From Actinobaculum massiliense (GTDB lineage Bacteria > Actinomycetota > Actinomycetes > Actinomycetales > Actinomycetaceae): a stretch of DNA of 64,000 bases. The position numbers and the translations under genes are program-made. Below the pieces are notes generated by a model, which worked only from the letters and a program-made list of their open reading frames with translations, searched no databases and had not been told where the DNA came from. The stretch spans positions 248,001-312,000 of the forward strand of contig NZ_LN881716.1 in the NCBI RefSeq assembly GCF_001457435.1, in the 5' to 3' direction. Shown one piece after another: positions 1 to 9,347 of the stretch (the first letter of the stretch is position 1; the number at the start of each line of letters is the position of its first letter).

Positions 1-632
1 TTCTCGGTCTCCACCACCTCGGCCGGAACGTCCTCAATGGAGAGGTACTTTGGCGTCATCGCGGCAATGTGAACGGCAACGTCGTGCGCCACGTCCTTGC
101 CGGCTTCGTCGGTGGCGACCAGCACACCCACCTGCGGCGGAAGCGCCGGGTCGGTGCGGTGCATGTAGGCCTCGACAACGTGACCGTCGAGGATCTCGAG
201 GTTGGAAACAACGAGCTTCTCGCCAATAACGGCGATTTCTTCCGTTACGCGATCGGCAACGGTGCCATCTCCCAGCTTGGCGGCCAGGAGCTCTTCGACC
301 GTCTGCGCCTCGGAGTCGATCGCCGCGGCGAGGACCTCTTCGGCCATATTGATGAAGCGCTCGGTCTTAGCAACGAAGTCCGTCTCGGAGTTGACCTCAA
401 CGAGGATTCCGCGCTGACCATTCTCGGTGTCGAGAACCTTGGGAATCACGAGCCCGTTGGCCGCCGTGCGACCTTCGCGCTTAGCGGCAGCCTTCGCACC
501 GTGAATGCGCAGGATCTCCTCAGCCTTGGCAGCATCGCCATCGGCCTCGTCGAGAGCCTTCTTCACGTCCATCATTCCGGCACCCGTCTTGTCACGGAGC
601 GCCTTGACATCGGCGGCTGTGTAGTTAGCCAT
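1..632 (-). CDS. tsf: Elongation factor Ts (3' end cut by window)
   Basis: Guanine-nucleotide exchange factor that recycles EF-Tu during translation in the cytoplasm. Reading down from 632, the protein begins MANYTAADVKALRDKTGAGM, the UBA-like N-terminal domain with the TGAGMMD and KKAL signatures, followed by SETDFVAK, the EF-Tu-contacting motif. About 210 residues are present; the rest of the dimerisation domain lies beyond base 1. A GAGGAG ribosome site sits just before the ATG. It follows rpsB by about 50 bases on the same strand, the usual rpsB-tsf operon. Confidence 0.97.
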   Translation of the reverse strand, partial: MANYTAADVKALRDKTGAGMMDVKKALDEADGDAAKAEEILRIHGAKAAAKREGRTAANGLVIPKVLDTENGQRGILVEVNSETDFVAKTERFINMAEEVLAAAIDSEAQTVEELLAAKLGDGTVADRVTEEIAVIGEKLVVSNLEILDGHVVEAYMHRTDPALPPQVGVLVATDEAGKDVAHDVAVHIAAMTPKYLSIEDVPAEVVETE

Positions 633-684
633 TTTTCTCCTCAGTCTTATTTTGTGGTTGACGTTTTAACTCAGCGGTTTCAGC

Positions 685-1560
685 TTACTCGGCAGGCGTC
701 TCGGCTTCAGCCGATTCAGCCTTCTCCTCGGCCGGAGCTTCCTCAGCAGGGACCTCTTCAGCGGGAGCCTCCGCAACCGGCGCCTCGGTAGCCGGGGCTT
801 CCTCGGCCTCCTTACCGGCGGCCAGCACTTCGCGCTCCCACTCGGGCATCGCTTCGTCGTTCTTGCCGCCCGAGCGAGCCAGCAGGCCTTCCGCCACGGC
901 GTCGCCGATAATGCGGGTCAGCAGCTGAACGGCGCCAATGGCGTCGTCGTTGCCGGGGATCGGGTAGGTAACCTCGTCGGGATCACAGTTCGTGTCGAGA
1001 ATCGCCACCACCGGGATGTTGAGCTTGTTGGCTTCGGCGACGGCGAGGTGCTCCTTGTTGGTGTCCACGATCCAGATCGCGGACGGAAGCTTCGTCATAT
1101 CGCGCAGACCGCCGAGGGTCTTCTCCAGCTTGTCCTTCTCACGCGAAAGCATGAGGAGTTCCTTCTTGGTCAGGCCGGTTCCCGCGGTGTCCTGCAGATC
1201 CATCTGCTCCAGCTCCTTCAGGCGCTGGATACGCTTGGAAACGGTCTGGAAGTTGGTAAGCATGCCGCCCAGCCAACGCTCATTCACGTAAGGCATGCCG
1301 GTACGCTCGGCCTGCTCACGGATAGCTTCCTGAGCCTGCTTCTTGGTACCAACAAAAAGAATGTTTCCGCCGTGCGCAACGGTTTCCTTGATGAAATCGT
1401 AAGTCTTGTCGATATCGGAAAGCGTCTTGCGCAGGTCAATGATGTAAATCGAGTTACGATCCGTGAGGATGTAACGCTTCATCTTCGGGTTCCAACGACG
1501 GGTCTGGTGTCCGAAGTGAACGCCAGCTTCAAGCAGCTGGCTCATGGTAACGACGGCCAT
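685..1560 (-). CDS. rpsB: 30S ribosomal protein S2
   Basis: Structural protein of the small ribosomal subunit. I place the start at 1560 ([20 protein letters not shown], the conserved S2 N-terminus) behind an AGAAAGGA ribosome site; the frame is open further upstream but that part has no S2 similarity. The protein is 291 residues. It carries [26 protein letters not shown] and [13 protein letters not shown], all S2 hallmarks. From about residue 235 it runs into an Ala/Glu/Pro-rich acidic tail absent from the core fold. It is co-directional with tsf. Confidence 0.97.
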   Translation of the reverse strand: MAVVTMSQLLEAGVHFGHQTRRWNPKMKRYILTDRNSIYIIDLRKTLSDIDKTYDFIKETVAHGGNILFVGTKKQAQEAIREQAERTGMPYVNERWLGGMLTNFQTVSKRIQRLKELEQMDLQDTAGTGLTKKELLMLSREKDKLEKTLGGLRDMTKLPSAIWIVDTNKEHLAVAEANKLNIPVVAILDTNCDPDEVTYPIPGNDDAIGAVQLLTRIIGDAVAEGLLARSGGKNDEAMPEWEREVLAAGKEAEEAPATEAPVAEAPAEEVPAEEAPAEEKAESAEAETPAE

Positions 1561-1903
1561 GTGGCGTCCTTTCTCAGGCGCGCGGTTTTGCGCGCAATCG
1601 GTTCTTGTGCGGCGGCGGGATTGCCGGCGCACCCTGGCACCTCCCGCGCACGGTTCCCTTGCGGGACCGATCCGCACGCGTTTTTTCGAGGCACGCGTAT
1701 TTACAACTCTGCGAAATACAGAGTTACTTCAATATCGTACCCGAGACCCCCGGGTGCTGTTCAAGGGCTTCTTCCGCGTCGCCATGCGTTTTACGCCACT
1801 TACCCACGCCGCTTCGGTGTCCACAGTTCCGTTCGCGTTGTAGTTTTCCACAACGACGACGCCGCCGCTCTGTTCCGCCCACTCAATCCGCAAGTATGCG
1901 GCT
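1561..1903. other. Intergenic region between divergent rpsB and M23 peptidase gene
   Basis: No convincing gene. It must hold the rpsB leader and promoter and the promoter of the divergent peptidase gene. A stem-loop with arms AACTCTG (1705-1711) and CAGAGTT (1719-1725) around a 7-base loop is the clearest structure. It lies about 150 bases upstream of rpsB, so it could be a leader hairpin or an operator. Confidence 0.5.
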
Positions 1904-2500
1904 ATGAACGAATCAATTATTCGAACATTCAGTTTCTTACTCACCCCACTCTTGGCCGCGGGTCTGGCGGGTGTTTCCCCGGGCGCGAACTTCCCCGCGG
2001 CGGAAATAGCTTTTGCGCCGAGCGCGCGGGTAGGGGCCGGCGCCGCCTCATCCCCTCAGCTATTACCAATGGAACCCTCTCGCCGGGCCACGAAGTTCGT
2101 CTCGCCCAGCGGGGCCGATCCGGTTGTCACCGGCGAATACTATGCGCCTACACCCAATTGGCTTCCTGGTCATCGGGGCGTCGACCTGGAGTTTGCTGAA
2201 GGTGGCGAAGTGTATGCGGCGGGCGACGGCGTCGTCATCTACGCGGGCCTTCTGGTCGATCGAAACCTCGTCTCAATCGAGCACTCCGAAGGAATCCGCA
2301 CCTCTTACGAGCCCGTCGATCCGGTGGTACGCCGCGGCGAGCATGTGCGCGCCGGGCAGCTTATCGGCTACGCGGAGGCGGGCCACACCGATAAACATTT
2401 CTGGGAATCCACTGTGGCAGTACATTTTGGCGCGCGTCGAGCCGGCAAATACATCGATCCGCTCTCGCTCCTGCGCCACCGCGAGATCCGGCTGTACTAA
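1904..2500 (+). CDS. Secreted M23-family peptidase-like protein
   Basis: LytM/M23 metallopeptidase fold, expected to act on or bind cell-wall peptides outside the membrane. 198 residues: a hydrophobic signal segment at about 7-25, a low-complexity Ala/Pro linker to about 65, then the M23 domain. The zinc motif HRGVD is present (His90, Asp94). The usual H-x-H third motif reads VAVHF (His174), so the first His is missing. I recall the same in actinobacterial relatives located beside rpsB, which suggests altered or lost catalysis rather than decay. The gene is convergent with xerC, with only 5 bases between the stop codons. Confidence 0.85.
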   Translation: MNESIIRTFSFLLTPLLAAGLAGVSPGANFPAAEIAFAPSARVGAGAASSPQLLPMEPSRRATKFVSPSGADPVVTGEYYAPTPNWLPGHRGVDLEFAEGGEVYAAGDGVVIYAGLLVDRNLVSIEHSEGIRTSYEPVDPVVRRGEHVRAGQLIGYAEAGHTDKHFWESTVAVHFGARRAGKYIDPLSLLRHREIRLY

Positions 2501-2505
2501 CCGCG

Positions 2506-3465
2506 CTAGGCGCGCGGATGAGCCTGGTTGAACGCGGCCCGCAATCGCTCGGCGGAAACGTGGGTATAGCGCTGAGTGGTAGCCAAAGAGCTGTGGCCCA
2601 GTAGCTCTTGCACCGTGCGCAAATCTGAGCCCCCGGCCAGCAAATGCGTGGCGGCCGAATGGCGTAAATCGTGCGGGCTGATATCTGGCACACCGGCTTG
2701 CGCGGCGAGGCGGTGGACCACATCGCGTACCGAACGCTGATTGATCCGGCTCCCACGCGCGCCGAGGAAAAGCGCCGGGGTAGTTGCCGTAGATGTCCTT
2801 GCCGCTCCCTGCCCCGATTCGCACGCAGACGGCTTCTTAGCCAAGGCGCGCCGCACCCTCACATACTGGTCGAGGGCGCGTAACGCCGGCACCCCGTACG
2901 GCACCACCCGTTCTTTATCGCCTTTGCCGATAACCCGGAGCGTGCGGTCAGCCCCGAGTTGGTTCATATTGAGCGCGCACAGTTCGGCCACGCGAATACC
3001 GGTGGCGTAAAGCAATTCCAACATTGCCCAATCGCGCACGTGCACGGGGTCGCCGTCGCTGGCGCGCTCATGGGCATAGTCGAGCAACTGAGCCGCCTGA
3101 TCCTCGGTCAAAACATGGGGTAGTTCGTTGGAAACGCGCGGCGCCTTTAGCCGCGCACCCGCATTCGTTCTCGTGTAGCCAGACCGGTAAAGCCAGGAGG
3201 TAAAACTCCTGATCGACGCCGACTGCCGCGCCAAAGATGCGACCGCATGAGGTGATTCTTCGGCCATCCACGCGCGCAGGTCGGCCAGCTCCAGGTTCTC
3301 AATCTCAAGCTCATCGCGCGGCCCGCTACCCGCTAGTACGGCCACGAACTCCAGCAATTCGCGGGCTTCACGCACATAGGCACGCACGGTATGCGGCGAA
3401 AAACCACGCCGAAGGGCAAGCTCGCGCTCATACTCTCCAATGATCTGGTCAATCGTGCCTGCCAT
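2506..3465 (-). CDS. xerC: Tyrosine recombinase XerC
   Basis: Site-specific tyrosine recombinase that with XerD resolves chromosome dimers at dif. 319 residues. N-terminal SAM-like core-binding domain to about residue 105, catalytic domain after it. Active-site residues are visible: Arg158 (ATGIRVAEL), Lys181 (GKGDKER), His265 and Arg268 (PHDLRHS), His291 (LLGHSS) and nucleophile Tyr300 (TTQRYTH). A short Ala/Ser/Thr-rich insertion lies at about 210-230. It sits upstream of the rpsB region and downstream of dprA, the usual actinobacterial position. Confidence 0.93.
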   Translation of the reverse strand: MAGTIDQIIGEYERELALRRGFSPHTVRAYVREARELLEFVAVLAGSGPRDELEIENLELADLRAWMAEESPHAVASLARQSASIRSFTSWLYRSGYTRTNAGARLKAPRVSNELPHVLTEDQAAQLLDYAHERASDGDPVHVRDWAMLELLYATGIRVAELCALNMNQLGADRTLRVIGKGDKERVVPYGVPALRALDQYVRVRRALAKKPSACESGQGAARTSTATTPALFLGARGSRINQRSVRDVVHRLAAQAGVPDISPHDLRHSAATHLLAGGSDLRTVQELLGHSSLATTQRYTHVSAERLRAAFNQAHPRA

Positions 3466-3572
3466 GCCTCCACCCTAACCCACCCGCGCATGAGGCAAAT
3501 ATCCGCGCAACCGGGCAACGCCTGCCCGCTAAGCAAATACCCGCACGCTAGGCGAATGGTGCCGCCGAGCGC

Positions 3573-4742
3573 TTAGGCACGCTGGCTCGGTGGGGTCAGC
3601 CGCCATAAACCGCCCCCTTTCGACTCCGCGATTCCGAAAATTTCGAGCTTGCCAAGAGCTCGCAAAACATCTGGGAAAGGCAGGCCCGCTGTGCTTGAAA
3701 TCCGCTCCGCGCTCACCGCTTTGCGTACCGGTAGTGCGTCGCGCACTCGGATCGTGCTGGCGTCACCGCTGAGCGGGTCCGTCACGGGTAGTTCCAGTTG
3801 GTCGTCATGGTCATGGGATGTGCCAGAGCGCGCATCGATACCCACAAGTTCTAGCAGGTCCTCCGCCGAGCGCACACAGACCGCGCCTTCTCGCAAAAGG
3901 CGCAAGCACCCTTGCGCCTGGGGCACCCGGACCGAATTAGGAATCACGCCCACCGGCCGGCCCTGGGTGAGCGCATGACGCGCGGTGGATATAGCTCCCG
4001 ATCGATATGGAGCTTCAACCACCAGCACCGCCTGGGCCAAGCCGGAAATAATGCGATTCCGGGAAAGGAACCGGTGCCGTTGCGGAGCAGAACCCGGAGC
4101 GGCCTCAGAAACGAGCAATCCGCCCGCGCGTTCAATAGCGCGGAACATATCCATATTCCCGCGCGGATAATACCTGTCCGCGCCGCATGCAAAGACCACG
4201 ACCGGCCGGCCTCCCGCGCCTAGTACCCCGCGATGAGCGGCGGTGTCGACGCCAAAAGCACCGCCCGAAATCACAGTCACGCCGGCCCGCGCGACTGCGT
4301 CACCCATTTCGGTCGCGAGCGCCAAACCGTAGGGGGTGGCGTCGCGCGAGCCCACAATCGCCACGCATTTCTCCTCCAGCAACCGTAAATCCCCGCGATA
4401 CCACAAACCCAGAGGCGGAATTGACTGCAGGCTCTCGAAGGCGCCATCGCAAAGGCGCGGCGGGTAGCCCGGTCCGCCGCGATAGACGAAGCCAAGCCCC
4501 TCCCAAGCAGCTTTTCGATCGCGCTCAAAAGTGGCGTCACTTAGGCGCGGCTGCCAACGTTTCAGACCTTTTTCGATTACCTCCGGGACCGCGGAGGCCA
4601 GGGCCGGGTTGCGAACAAAATCTAGGGCGAGGGCAAATCCCATTTGCTTGGTGAGCAGGGCCGCCGCGTAATCTTCACCCTCCGCTATCCGGGTCCACGC
4701 CATGGCGGCATCGCGCTCGGCCCGCGTATCTTCTTCACACAT
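3573..4742 (-). CDS. dprA: DNA-processing protein DprA/Smf
   Basis: Single-stranded-DNA-binding RecA loader used in natural transformation; its role in non-competent actinobacteria is unclear. 389 residues: an N-terminal helical region, a Rossmann-like core with GSRDATPYG at about 130 and SGGAFGVDTAAHRG at about 160, and a C-terminal winged-helix-like region. The start at 4742 overlaps the comM stop by 8 bases, indicating translational coupling; a later ATG at about 4703 (MAWTRI) is the alternative start. Degenerate repeats follow the stop codon (3497-3572). Confidence 0.92.
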   Translation of the reverse strand: MCEEDTRAERDAAMAWTRIAEGEDYAAALLTKQMGFALALDFVRNPALASAVPEVIEKGLKRWQPRLSDATFERDRKAAWEGLGFVYRGGPGYPPRLCDGAFESLQSIPPLGLWYRGDLRLLEEKCVAIVGSRDATPYGLALATEMGDAVARAGVTVISGGAFGVDTAAHRGVLGAGGRPVVVFACGADRYYPRGNMDMFRAIERAGGLLVSEAAPGSAPQRHRFLSRNRIISGLAQAVLVVEAPYRSGAISTARHALTQGRPVGVIPNSVRVPQAQGCLRLLREGAVCVRSAEDLLELVGIDARSGTSHDHDDQLELPVTDPLSGDASTIRVRDALPVRKAVSAERISSTAGLPFPDVLRALGKLEIFGIAESKGGGLWRLTPPSQRA

Positions 4743-6249
4743 TGCCTGCTCCCCTCATGCGCAGGGTGAAGGCCTCCGCGAAGTCCCCACTATCGGGTGG
4801 CCCACCGCTTCCTAGATCCGCAATCGAAAGCGCCACCCGCAGGATTTTGTCCACCGCGCGCATGCTTAGTTCACCGCGGGAGAGGAGGTCCGAAAAACGG
4901 CGGCTAATAAGATTCGGCATTTTGACGTTCTCGCGTATCCATTTACCCGGCGCATGGGCATTTGATTCCCACGCCAATCCGGCATAGCGGTGCCGTTGCT
5001 TCTCCTTCGCTACGCGCACTCTGGCCGCGATAGTTTCACTTGCTTCGTTAGGGCTTCGCCCACTGAGCTCGGCCCGGGTGGGGCGGCGTAAAACAATGTT
5101 GAGATCGAAACGGTCCAAGATTGGGCCGCCCAGGCGGCGCCAATAGTTTCTGCGCTGTTGCACCGAGCAACTACACCGCGCCGGATCGTCGAGGTAGTTT
5201 CCACATTTACAGGGATTGGCCGCGGCAATGAGTTGGAAGCGAGCCGGGAACGTCACCGCCCCGCTCGCACGCGCCAAGTGCACCTGGCCAGTTTCCATTG
5301 GCTGGCGTAGTGCCTGCAAAGCAGTACCGCTAAATTCGGGGATTTCATCGAGAAAAAGCACCCCGCGATGGGCACGAGAAACCGCTCCGGGGCGCGGCTT
5401 TCCCCCGCCTCCTACCAGCGCCACCGCCGATGCGGAATGGTGCGGGGCAGTGAAGGGCGGCGTCGGGTCGAGCCTCCCGGAAAACTCTCCTAACACGCTC
5501 TGGATCGCCGCCACCTCCACCGCCGCCGCCTCATCCAGGGGCGGGAGAATCCCGGGGATTCGTTCCGCGATCATGGTTTTCCCAATCCCCGGCGCTCCCG
5601 TCATCAAAAGGTGATGCGAGCCCGCCGCCGCAATTTCCACCGCACGAATGGCCTCCCGCTGGCCTAAGACCTCACGCATATCTCCCACTCGGCGCGCCCG
5701 CCCGGCCTGCTGAGTAACTCTGGGACGCGGCGGCACCGGGCAACTGTCAATTCCGAGCTCGGCAGCCACCTGGCTCAAATGCCACAGCTCAACTACCTCG
5801 ATTCCCGCCAGCCGCGCCTCCTCGCCGCATTCTGCGGGAACAACGACCCGTTCGAACCCGGCCCGCTTCGCGGCTAGCACCGCGGGCAGAGTTCCCCGCA
5901 CGGCCCGAACTCCGCCGTCGAGCCCCAACTCCCCTAAATAAACCGTGCGCCGGTCGAGCGTCTTCTCGTGAGCGGCGGCGAGAATTGCGACGGCGATGGG
6001 AAGGTCGAAACCCGTCCCGGCTTTCGGCAGGTCCGCGGGGGAAAGATTGACGGTGATGCGGCTCCGAGGGAACGGTATATCGCACGCCGCAAATCCGGCG
6101 CGCAGGCGCTCGCGCGACTCGCTTACGGCGGTATCCGCCAGTCCCACGATCGCGAGATTAGGAATCCCGCCCAGGGTGGCCACTTCTACCCTGATCACCG
6201 CTCCTTCCACCCCGTGGATCGCCACCGAATGGGATACTCGCACCCGCAT
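4735..6249 (-). CDS. comM: ComM/YifB-family AAA ATPase (Mg-chelatase-like)
   Basis: AAA+ helicase of the YifB/ComM family, which promotes branch migration of integrated DNA during transformation. 504 residues. N-terminal Lon-protease-like (ChlI) domain to about residue 170; Walker A GAPGIGKT at about 219; Walker B region GVLFLDEIPEF; arginine-rich sensor region; C-terminal Mg-chelatase domain ending in the TLRMRGAGNV tail. Overlaps dprA (8 bases) and abuts yraN in a TAATG arrangement, so yraN-comM-dprA is one operon. Confidence 0.95.
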   Translation of the reverse strand: MRVRVSHSVAIHGVEGAVIRVEVATLGGIPNLAIVGLADTAVSESRERLRAGFAACDIPFPRSRITVNLSPADLPKAGTGFDLPIAVAILAAAHEKTLDRRTVYLGELGLDGGVRAVRGTLPAVLAAKRAGFERVVVPAECGEEARLAGIEVVELWHLSQVAAELGIDSCPVPPRPRVTQQAGRARRVGDMREVLGQREAIRAVEIAAAGSHHLLMTGAPGIGKTMIAERIPGILPPLDEAAAVEVAAIQSVLGEFSGRLDPTPPFTAPHHSASAVALVGGGGKPRPGAVSRAHRGVLFLDEIPEFSGTALQALRQPMETGQVHLARASGAVTFPARFQLIAAANPCKCGNYLDDPARCSCSVQQRRNYWRRLGGPILDRFDLNIVLRRPTRAELSGRSPNEASETIAARVRVAKEKQRHRYAGLAWESNAHAPGKWIRENVKMPNLISRRFSDLLSRGELSMRAVDKILRVALSIADLGSGGPPDSGDFAEAFTLRMRGAGNV

Positions 6250-6680
6250 TAGATGGACCTCACGTGGTAGATTTCCACGCCCTCGCCCACCACGAGTTCG
6301 ACGGCGAGCAGGTCCACCCCGACCTCACTATAGCTACCGGGATTTTCCAGCAACCATTCATAAACAAGCGCGTGCAGCCGGTTGCGTTTTTGCGGCGTCA
6401 CCGCTTCGAGGGCAGGAACCTGATTATTTCCGCGGCGAGTTTTGACTTCTACACCAACGAGCCGGCGCGCCTGCCCCTCAAGGCACACTAGATCGAGTTC
6501 GCCCGCGTGGCTGGGAGCGCGCCAGTTCCGGGCAAGAATCTCAAAGCCCGCCGAGCGCATATACAGCGCCCCGAGTTCCTCACCCCAACGCCCTAGTTCA
6601 CGCGGGCTCGCCTCGCTTGATAGTGCCGGAATCTCTATATTTTTCCCCGGCGAAATACATTCAATGTTTGCATCGTCCAT
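6249..6680 (-). CDS. YraN/UPF0102 family nuclease-like protein
   Basis: UPF0102 protein with a Holliday-junction-resolvase/PD-(D/E)xK-like fold; cellular role not settled. 143 residues. Nuclease-type residues appear in order: LGRWGEELGALYM, the Asp of GELDLVCLE, and the Glu/Lys of VGVEVKTRRG. The N-terminal 25 residues before LGRWGEE are poorly conserved, so the start at 6680 is a best guess. Its stop overlaps the comM start. Confidence 0.88.
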   Translation of the reverse strand: MDDANIECISPGKNIEIPALSSEASPRELGRWGEELGALYMRSAGFEILARNWRAPSHAGELDLVCLEGQARRLVGVEVKTRRGNNQVPALEAVTPQKRNRLHALVYEWLLENPGSYSEVGVDLLAVELVVGEGVEIYHVRSI

Positions 6681-6750
6681 GGCGCCAGTCTGGAGGAAAC
6701 CGGCGCCCGGCGGACGGGCGGAAGCGCGGGCTGTGGATGGGCACCTACAC

Positions 6751-6772
6751 GAAGCGTTCTGTGGAACGCTTC
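6751..6772. terminator. Hairpin between DUF2469 gene and yraN
   Basis: Perfect 9-bp inverted repeat GAAGCGTTC / GAACGCTTC with a TGTG loop. It is placed between the two minus-strand transcription units. It lacks a clear U tract, so it could be an attenuating hairpin rather than a full terminator. Confidence 0.5.
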
Positions 6773-6806
6773 GCTAGAGGTGGCTAGCGTGAAAGGCTAA
6801 GGGCAG

Positions 6807-7184
6807 CTAGCGCTTATTCTGACCGCTCCCACCGTAGCCGGGCTCTTGCGGACCGGAGCCACCCTCGAAATCGGGGCCCAAATCAAGTTCGCGGGTGATA
6901 TCGGTTTTATTGAGTTCCTCGATATTGACGTCCTTGAAGGTCACCACGCGCACGCTCCGCACAAAGCGCGAGGCACGATACAAATCCCAGACCCAGGCGT
7001 CGCTAAGTGTCACCTCGAAGAAAACATCGCCGCCGCTGGAGGCGCGCACCTTAACATCCACATCATTGGCTAGATAAAAACGCCGCTCGGTTTCCACCAC
7101 ATACCGAAAGATTTTCGCCACGTCGCGGTATTCCCGGAAAAGTGCAAGCTCTAGTTCCGCTTCGTAACCGTCAATTTCGCTCAT
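6807..7184 (-). CDS. DUF2469 family protein
   Basis: Conserved actinobacterial protein of unknown function, always found next to rnhB (compare the Rv2901c-Rv2902c pair in M. tuberculosis). 125 residues: the conserved start MSEIDGYEAELELALFREYR, a central YVVETERRFYLANDVDV segment, and a Gly-rich tail (GGSGPQEPGYGGSG). The start overlaps the rnhB stop (ATGA-type), so it is translated from the same mRNA. Confidence 0.93.
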   Translation of the reverse strand: MSEIDGYEAELELALFREYRDVAKIFRYVVETERRFYLANDVDVKVRASSGGDVFFEVTLSDAWVWDLYRASRFVRSVRVVTFKDVNIEELNKTDITRELDLGPDFEGGSGPQEPGYGGSGQNKR

Positions 7185-7888
7185 TTTTCAGTCCCTCCTA
7201 CACCAGGCAAATGCCAGGACACACGGTGGTGGGGGCTCACCCCGAGCTGCGAAAGCGCGGCCGCGTGGCTGGCGCTTCCATACCCTTTATTCTTCGCCCA
7301 ATCGTAGCCGGGATACATCCCGTCTAGCCGCTCCATTATGTGATCACGCTCAACCTTTGCCACCACACTCGCCGCGGCCACCACCGCGCACTGCGCATCG
7401 GCTTTCGTCTGCATGGTCACCGGCAGATCTGGAAGTACCGGTTCGACGTCGAAAATCGAAGCCGCGTTCCACCAGTTATGAGAACCGTCCAATAGCACCG
7501 CATCCGGGCGCAAACCCCGCGCCGCGAGCTTGGCCAAAGCATCCGCCGCCGCGCGCCGTAGCGCCCCGACAATGCCAAACTTATCCACCGCCGCGCAGCT
7601 CGCGCTCCCCACTTCCACAGCCAGTGGCCAGGCGCGCGCCTCCCGGTAGATTTCTTCGCGCCGCCGCGGCGAGAGCATTTTTGAGTCCCGCAGGCGGGCG
7701 GGGAAACTGTTCGACGTCGTCGCGTCAATCAACGCAATACCCACGCAAACCGGGCCGGCAATGGCGCCGCGCCCCACCTCATCAACGCCCGCGAGCACGC
7801 TCCCGCCGCGTTCTTGGGTTTGCGCCAGCAAAATGGTTTCAAGTTCTCGAGTAGGTGCTCCCGCCGGCGTGGCCGCTACCTTAGCCAC
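7181..7888 (-). CDS. rnhB: Ribonuclease HII
   Basis: Cleaves the RNA strand of RNA-DNA hybrids and removes misincorporated ribonucleotides. Catalytic motif GVDEVGRGAIAGPV is present, followed by LLDGSHNW and KVERDH. I chose a GTG start at 7888, giving 235 residues: it has an AGGGGG ribosome site and overlaps the lepB stop by 8 bases. The frame is open upstream inside lepB (ATG at 7930), but that part has no family similarity. DUF2469 follows with a 4-base overlap. Confidence 0.92.
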   Translation of the reverse strand: MAKVAATPAGAPTRELETILLAQTQERGGSVLAGVDEVGRGAIAGPVCVGIALIDATTSNSFPARLRDSKMLSPRRREEIYREARAWPLAVEVGSASCAAVDKFGIVGALRRAAADALAKLAARGLRPDAVLLDGSHNWWNAASIFDVEPVLPDLPVTMQTKADAQCAVVAAASVVAKVERDHIMERLDGMYPGYDWAKNKGYGSASHAAALSQLGVSPHHRVSWHLPGVGGTEK

Positions 7889-9203
7889 CGGCCGCCGCCC
7901 CCTGCGGTTCGGCCACCTCGGCAAAAACATCGCTGTAGTCGGTGAGTTTGCCCGCCCGATCCCAGGGATGGAAAATAACGAACGCACGCCCCGCAACGTT
8001 GCCAACCGGCACAAACCCGTTTCCGGTCTCGCGTTGATGCCAGCGCGAATCCTTTGAATTCGAGCGGTTATCGCCCATCATCCACAGTTGGCCGCGCGGC
8101 ACAATCACGTCGAATTCCTCCATCGACGGCGCCATTCCAGGATCGAGGTATCGCTCATCAATCGGAGTTCCGTTCACGGTGATCTTCCCCTGGTCGGTGC
8201 AACACTGAACGTGGTCGCCGCTTTTGCCAATGACGCGCTTAACTAGGAAATGTCCCGTGTCCGCGGGGAGGATTCCCACTCCCTGCAAAACGGTGCGCCC
8301 GATTTTGGCCACCGGGTTTTCATCGGTCTCCGCCGGAGTGAGCCAGCCGCCCGGGTCAACGAATACGACGACGTCGCCGCGACGGATCTCGTCTTCGGAG
8401 GTGATCAGGCGGTTGACGAAGAATTTATCGCCAGGCTCTAGCGTCGATTCCATTGATCGAGATGGGACGGAAAAAGCCTGGACGAGGAAAGTCTTGACCA
8501 CTACCGAAATTAGGAGCACCGAGACAATAATGGCGACGATTTCAACCACGGTCCGCACCCACGGTTGACGCGGGGGCTCTGGCTCCTCGTCGAATTCATC
8601 ATCGAAGCTGGCGGGCGAGGTCTTTGGCTGATAGCTTGGCGGCACGTTTACCGCCGATTCCGATAGCGAATTAGCTTTATCCACGGGCGGGTTAGCTCCC
8701 TTCGAATTGCGAAGATAGGGCGCATAGCGCTCCGAATAAAAACCTTCGTCTGCCTTTGCCAAATGGCCAGATAGCGTGCCAATGAGCGGATCGCCGGGAA
8801 TCGCCGGCGCGGGCGAGGGCGAGGGCTTGGGAGCGAGCTCAGGCTCAGGAGCCGGCTCAGCCTGGGCCGCGGGCGCGAATTCCTGCGCCCGCTCAAGCTC
8901 AGGCACCTGCTCAAGCTCAGGCGCCCGCTTGCTCGCCACTACCCTTGCCGCCGCTTCTTCCGGGGACGCGGCATGCCGACTACGCGTCTTGCATCTGTAC
9001 GCACGGGCTGGAGCTTCTACCTTGTTTTCCTCCGGCAATCGAAAGTCTTGTGAGCTGAGCCGAGGAATATCGAGGGGACGATCGAAGGTGACGTCACCTT
9101 CATCCGGCGTGACTCCGCGGTCTGCGGACTCGCCATGGCGCGGAAAAATCGAGCGGCGCGTTACCGCCCGGCTCTCCTCGGGAGGAGTGTTTTCCGCGTT
9201 CAT
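7881..9203 (-). CDS. lepB: Signal peptidase I with long cytoplasmic extension
   Basis: Membrane serine protease (S26) that removes signal peptides from exported proteins. 440 residues, against about 180-300 usual. The first ~220 residues are low-complexity Glu/Pro/Ala-rich sequence, predicted cytoplasmic and disordered. One transmembrane helix follows at about 222-245. Catalytic Ser250 lies in SRSMESTLEPGD and Lys322 in FLVKRVIGKSGD; box E is MMGDNRSNSKDSR. It lies between rplS and rnhB, the normal actinobacterial order. Confidence 0.95.
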   Translation of the reverse strand: MNAENTPPEESRAVTRRSIFPRHGESADRGVTPDEGDVTFDRPLDIPRLSSQDFRLPEENKVEAPARAYRCKTRSRHAASPEEAAARVVASKRAPELEQVPELERAQEFAPAAQAEPAPEPELAPKPSPSPAPAIPGDPLIGTLSGHLAKADEGFYSERYAPYLRNSKGANPPVDKANSLSESAVNVPPSYQPKTSPASFDDEFDEEPEPPRQPWVRTVVEIVAIIVSVLLISVVVKTFLVQAFSVPSRSMESTLEPGDKFFVNRLITSEDEIRRGDVVVFVDPGGWLTPAETDENPVAKIGRTVLQGVGILPADTGHFLVKRVIGKSGDHVQCCTDQGKITVNGTPIDERYLDPGMAPSMEEFDVIVPRGQLWMMGDNRSNSKDSRWHQRETGNGFVPVGNVAGRAFVIFHPWDRAGKLTDYSDVFAEVAEPQGAAAGG

Positions 9204-9256
9204 TAAACCTCCATGCTGCTCGCGTTCGCAGGCTCCAAAACTCTATCGCAGAAAAT

Positions 9257-9284
9257 GGGGCCCGCCGCATAAGCGGCGAGCCCC
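9257..9284 (-). terminator. Rho-independent terminator after rplS
   Basis: GC-rich stem (GGGG..CGCCGC / GCGGCG..CCCC) with an ATAA loop, followed on the minus strand by ATTTTC. It lies between rplS and lepB, so it ends the rplS transcript. Confidence 0.7.
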
Positions 9285-9347
9285 ACAGTGTTTAAGTTCT
9301 ATCGAATACTCCGCCTGAGCCAAGCCCTGGCAGAGTTTTCAAGCGAC

